From Chryseobacterium kimseyorum (lineage in GTDB: Bacteria; Bacteroidota; Bacteroidia; Flavobacteriales; Weeksellaceae), in the NCBI RefSeq assembly GCF_025971945.1, contig NZ_JAPDHW010000005.1, positions 62,001-126,000 of the forward strand: a DNA stretch of 64,000 nucleotides, read 5' to 3'. The stretch's first letter is position 1, and every line of letters starts with the position of its first letter. This document shows, one piece after another, positions 61,410 through 64,000 of this stretch. The notes under the pieces are model-generated. The model saw only the letters and a list, made by a program, of their open reading frames with translations. It had not been told where the DNA came from and did not search any database. Made by a program: the position numbers and the translations under genes.

Positions 61410-61480
61410 AGACCCATGGTGTAACGGTAGCACTCTGGTTTTTGGTACCATCAGTTGGGGTTCGAATCCCTGTGGGTCTA
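61410..61480 (+). tRNA. tRNA-Gln (anticodon TTG)
   Basis: A complete cloverleaf can be drawn by hand. The acceptor stem is AGACCCA / TGGGTCT, with discriminator A at 61480. The D-arm GTGT...AGCAC pairs with one G-T. The anticodon stem CTGGT / ACCAT has a C-T mismatch at its base and a loop TTTTGGT that carries TTG. The T-arm is GGGGTTCGAATCCC with G-T and T-G pairs. CCA is not encoded. Gln is the expected identity. A terminator follows. Confidence 0.95.
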
Positions 61481-61482
61481 CA

Positions 61483-61512
61483 AACCATCCTTTTCTAAGG
61501 ATGGTTTTTTTA
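61483..61512 (+). terminator. Terminator of tRNA-Gln
   Basis: AACCATCCTT / AAGGATGGTT with loop TTCT is followed by seven T. Confidence 0.9.
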
Positions 61513-61857
61513 TTTCTAATTTTCAATTTATTACTCCTTAAATTTTATCTCTGCTAAATTTTTTACATTTTCACAGGAGCTTGTGGCAGATATCACACTA
61601 AATATCTCTGCCCAAAGCAAATCTCAGATACCACATTGATAATTATTTAACATAATTCACCCTGGTTGGCAAACATATTGCTCATAAAAATCAAACAAAG
61701 CTATTGTTAATAAGCCATAACAAACGAATTTACCATGGTAACACTTATTAAGCTTCAGGTTTTCAAGATATAAGACGTTATACAGAAAAATTAAACAGCG
61801 GTAAAAGCACAATTTTGCCAACCTTAAATATTGTATATTGGTCTAAATCAGAAAATT
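61513..61857. other. Intergenic region before the TamB-like gene
   Basis: 345 bp, AT-rich. I see no gene, repeat or strong hairpin. The TamB-like gene must be transcribed from within it, but no clear TAnnTTTG box is found; TATATTGG at about 61834 is a weak candidate. Confidence 0.5.
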
Positions 61858-64000
61858 TTGAAACTGAAATTCAACAAAAGAAAAATCTTAAGAGGTATTG
61901 TTATTACAATTATGTCTATAATCGTATTGCTTATCCTTCTAATCCTAAGCTTACGGCTTCCTGCAGTACAGAATTACGTCAAAGATAAACTGATTGTTTA
62001 TTTAGAGAAAAAAATCAAAACCAAAGTAAGCCTGGACAAAGTTTATATCGGCTTCCCAAACAGTTTGGTCATGGAAAATCTCTACCTGAAAGGGCAGAAC
62101 ATCGACACCCTTTTAGCTGTTAGAAAATTCGATGTAGGCCTAGATATGTGGCAACTGATCAAATCTAAAGCAGATATCACATCGGTTGATCTCGAGGGTG
62201 TCCGCGCGAATGTTGTGAGAGATCCCAAAGGAAAATTCAATTTTGATTATATTATTGATGCGTTTGCAACTTCTGATAAAGAACAGGAACAGAAGCCCTC
62301 GAAACCATTCATTATCTCATTAGATAAAATTAAATTAAAAGATATTGGGATCACGTTTAATGATCAGCAGTCCCGAAATGATATCAAGGTTTATTTTAAT
62401 TCATTCGACACAAGAGTAAAAACATTTGATCTTCAGAATAACAATTATGCCGTTAACTACATCAATCTTGATGGTTTAAAATTAAAACTGAAACAGGATC
62501 TGGTAGAAGAAGTAGCCAAAAATGTTGAAGAAAAAGTAGATTCTCTGAACCAGAAAAAACCGATGAAACTGGGCTTGAACGGAATCAAACTGACCAATTT
62601 CGATATCGATTACGGCGATGATAATTCAAAGACTTTTGCTAAAGTTTTGTTTAAAGAATTAAGCACAAAAGTAAACAGCATCGACCTTGAGAATAATGAT
62701 TACAATGTTGGAAATGTCTATCTGAGACAGGCAAACATCAACGCTAATTTATTCCTGCCAACAGAAAATGCCAATTCAAAGCAGGATACTCAACCTGAAA
62801 CTTCTAAAGTTTCCGCGAAGGAAAAAGCGATGAAAGTAATTTTAGGAAAATTGCTTTTGGATGATGTGAAAGTGGCATACAACAACACCGCAGTCGCTCC
62901 TACCCGATCAGGAATGGACTTCAACCACTTAAATTTTGCTAAATTAAATCTTGACGTCCGCAATTTCAAAATGGAAAACAACGGTTTTGCAGGCTCTGTG
63001 AAATCAGCGGAAATTCAGGAAGCGCGAGGCCTAAATATTCAGAAATTCAATACCGATTTTGTCTATGATGAAAAACAGGCTTACCTGAAAAACCTTTATT
63101 TACAGACTCCGAAAACGATTTTAAGGGATGAAGTTGTTTTAAATTATAATTCAATTGAGCAGTTATCTTCCAATTTGGGAGCAGTACAGATTTCAGCAGA
63201 TATCCGTGATTCTAAAATTGGTTTTTCTGATATCTTAAATTTGGTTCCGACGTTGAGAAATACAGCGCCATTCAATAAATATCCGAATGCAACTTTAAAT
63301 GTCAACGCATTTATCAGAGGGACAGTGAACGATCTTGCGATTCAGAATCTGAAAGTTTCAGGTTTGGATCAGCTGAAAGTTTTGGCTTCCGGGAAAATCA
63401 AAAATGCGATGAATCCGGATCAGCTGTATTATGATCTGAATGTTGCAGAACTGTCTTCTTCATCAAAAACAATCTATAATTTAGTTCCAAAGAATACGAT
63501 TCCAAATAATATCACTTTGCCATCTTTCTTCACGGTTCGTGGGACGGCGAAAGGAACGACTCAATTGGTGGATACTAATTTACGCCTGACTTCCACTTTA
63601 GGAAATGCAGCAATTATCGCGAAAGCAGATTTACGCAGAAAAAACCGAGAAACTTTTGATGTAAAGGCCAATCTACAAAGTTTGCAGATTGGGAAGCTGA
63701 TTCAGAATAAAGATTTGGGAAGCATCACTGCGCAAATTAATGCCAAAGGACAAGGTTTTGATCCTAAAACGATGTCTGCGGTTCTGTCAGGCGATGTGAG
63801 ATTGGCGACCTACAACGGCTACACCTATCAGAATATGAATCTGAAAGGAAAAATCAACCGTGGCGTTTATGATATTGATCTAAACTCAAAAGATCCTAAT
63901 GCCAATTTACATCTTGCGGCTTCAGGAGTTTTCAATGACAATCCGTCGGTGAAAGTAAATGGAAATATCAACAAATTAGATTTAAACAAACTCGGATTCT
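61858..64000 (+). CDS. TamB/AsmA-like translocation and assembly module protein, 5' part
   Basis: The frame is open to the end of the window, so about 714 residues are visible. The TTG start at 61858 gives a basic lead (MKLKFNKRKILRGI) before the single helix (IVITIMSIIVLLILLILSL). The next in-frame ATG, at 61912, would remove the basic residues and is less likely. The following QNYVKDKLIVYLEKKIKTKVSLDKVYIGFP and LYLKGQNIDTLLAV segments match the start of TamB-type proteins, which are long beta-helical tubes that carry phospholipids to the outer membrane. The rest is beta-rich and repetitive. The C-terminal DUF490 domain lies beyond the window. Confidence 0.85.
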   Translation, partial: MKLKFNKRKILRGIVITIMSIIVLLILLILSLRLPAVQNYVKDKLIVYLEKKIKTKVSLDKVYIGFPNSLVMENLYLKGQNIDTLLAVRKFDVGLDMWQLIKSKADITSVDLEGVRANVVRDPKGKFNFDYIIDAFATSDKEQEQKPSKPFIISLDKIKLKDIGITFNDQQSRNDIKVYFNSFDTRVKTFDLQNNNYAVNYINLDGLKLKLKQDLVEEVAKNVEEKVDSLNQKKPMKLGLNGIKLTNFDIDYGDDNSKTFAKVLFKELSTKVNSIDLENNDYNVGNVYLRQANINANLFLPTENANSKQDTQPETSKVSAKEKAMKVILGKLLLDDVKVAYNNTAVAPTRSGMDFNHLNFAKLNLDVRNFKMENNGFAGSVKSAEIQEARGLNIQKFNTDFVYDEKQAYLKNLYLQTPKTILRDEVVLNYNSIEQLSSNLGAVQISADIRDSKIGFSDILNLVPTLRNTAPFNKYPNATLNVNAFIRGTVNDLAIQNLKVSGLDQLKVLASGKIKNAMNPDQLYYDLNVAELSSSSKTIYNLVPKNTIPNNITLPSFFTVRGTAKGTTQLVDTNLRLTSTLGNAAIIAKADLRRKNRETFDVKANLQSLQIGKLIQNKDLGSITAQINAKGQGFDPKTMSAVLSGDVRLATYNGYTYQNMNLKGKINRGVYDIDLNSKDPNANLHLAASGVFNDNPSVKVNGNINKLDLNKLGF

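Overview
The window reads as chromosomal DNA of a flavobacterium, most likely Chryseobacterium or a close relative in the Weeksellaceae. The reasons are the AT-rich sequence, promoters of the Bacteroidota TTG / TAnnTTTG type, a protease with a type IX secretion (T9SS) sorting tail, the short flavobacterial form of MenE, and many dispersed palindromic repeats. I see no rRNA, phage, insertion sequence or CRISPR. The content is mostly housekeeping, interleaved with small accessory operons and repeat-rich spacers.

Layout. 1-2430 is the 3' part of a large outer-membrane barrel gene. 2488-2956 holds an 85-bp tandem repeat and a heptamer repeat. 3000-5818 is a TPP-riboswitch operon of four tightly coupled genes (methyltransferase, AIR-synthase/HypE-like, ThiE/TenI-like, Trm112-like), the most intriguing locus here. 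5879-12021 carries dusB, a small Lys/Ala repeat protein, an EEP nuclease/Lrp/deoC operon and ndh-trmD. 12086-17127 holds a GH25 lysozyme, a CarboxypepD_reg-hydrolase fusion, a GNAT/FemAB-like protein, DUF1761 and a frameshifted DoxX-like gene. 17195-25937 has an ABC-F ATPase, a Gfo/Idh oxidoreductase with a 52-aa membrane protein, a TonB siderophore receptor with a PepSY-type protein, a porin-like protein, a 1-Cys peroxiredoxin and MscS. 26189-28218 is pfkA-gapA.

28515-31178 is a predicted DNA-repair locus (radical SAM plus TIGR03915 partner, with an unknown 145-aa gene between). 31460-36082 has class II HMG-CoA reductase, a frameshifted two-TM gene, a secreted protein, DUF423 and a ClC channel. 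36332-40713 is a type I-like export operon (TolC, HlyD, ABC) whose ATPase domain lacks most catalytic motifs. 41090-49296 holds sucC, a lipoprotein, a T9SS M12B-like metalloprotease, an MpaB-family oxygenase, recA and a TPR-HTH regulator. 50204-56314 has htpG, a secreted hydrolase, a GIDE/LemA membrane operon and an alkyltransferase-like protein. 56704-64000 has an SDR, a 48-aa gene followed by a GC-rich structured element, a deoxyhypusine synthase homologue, a barrel protein, arfB, menE, tRNA-Gln and the start of a TamB-like gene.

How the genes work together. Clear units are the riboswitch operon (thiamine-responsive), pfkA-gapA (glycolysis), ndh-trmD (overlapping stop/start), EEP-Lrp-deoC, the ABC-HlyD-TolC exporter, the receptor/PepSY pair (iron) and the GIDE-LemA-DUF3592 operon. 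Two genes carry single-base frameshifts, so either recent decay or residual assembly errors should be kept in mind. Everything here comes from reading sequence; family names rest on remembered motifs, not on database searches.
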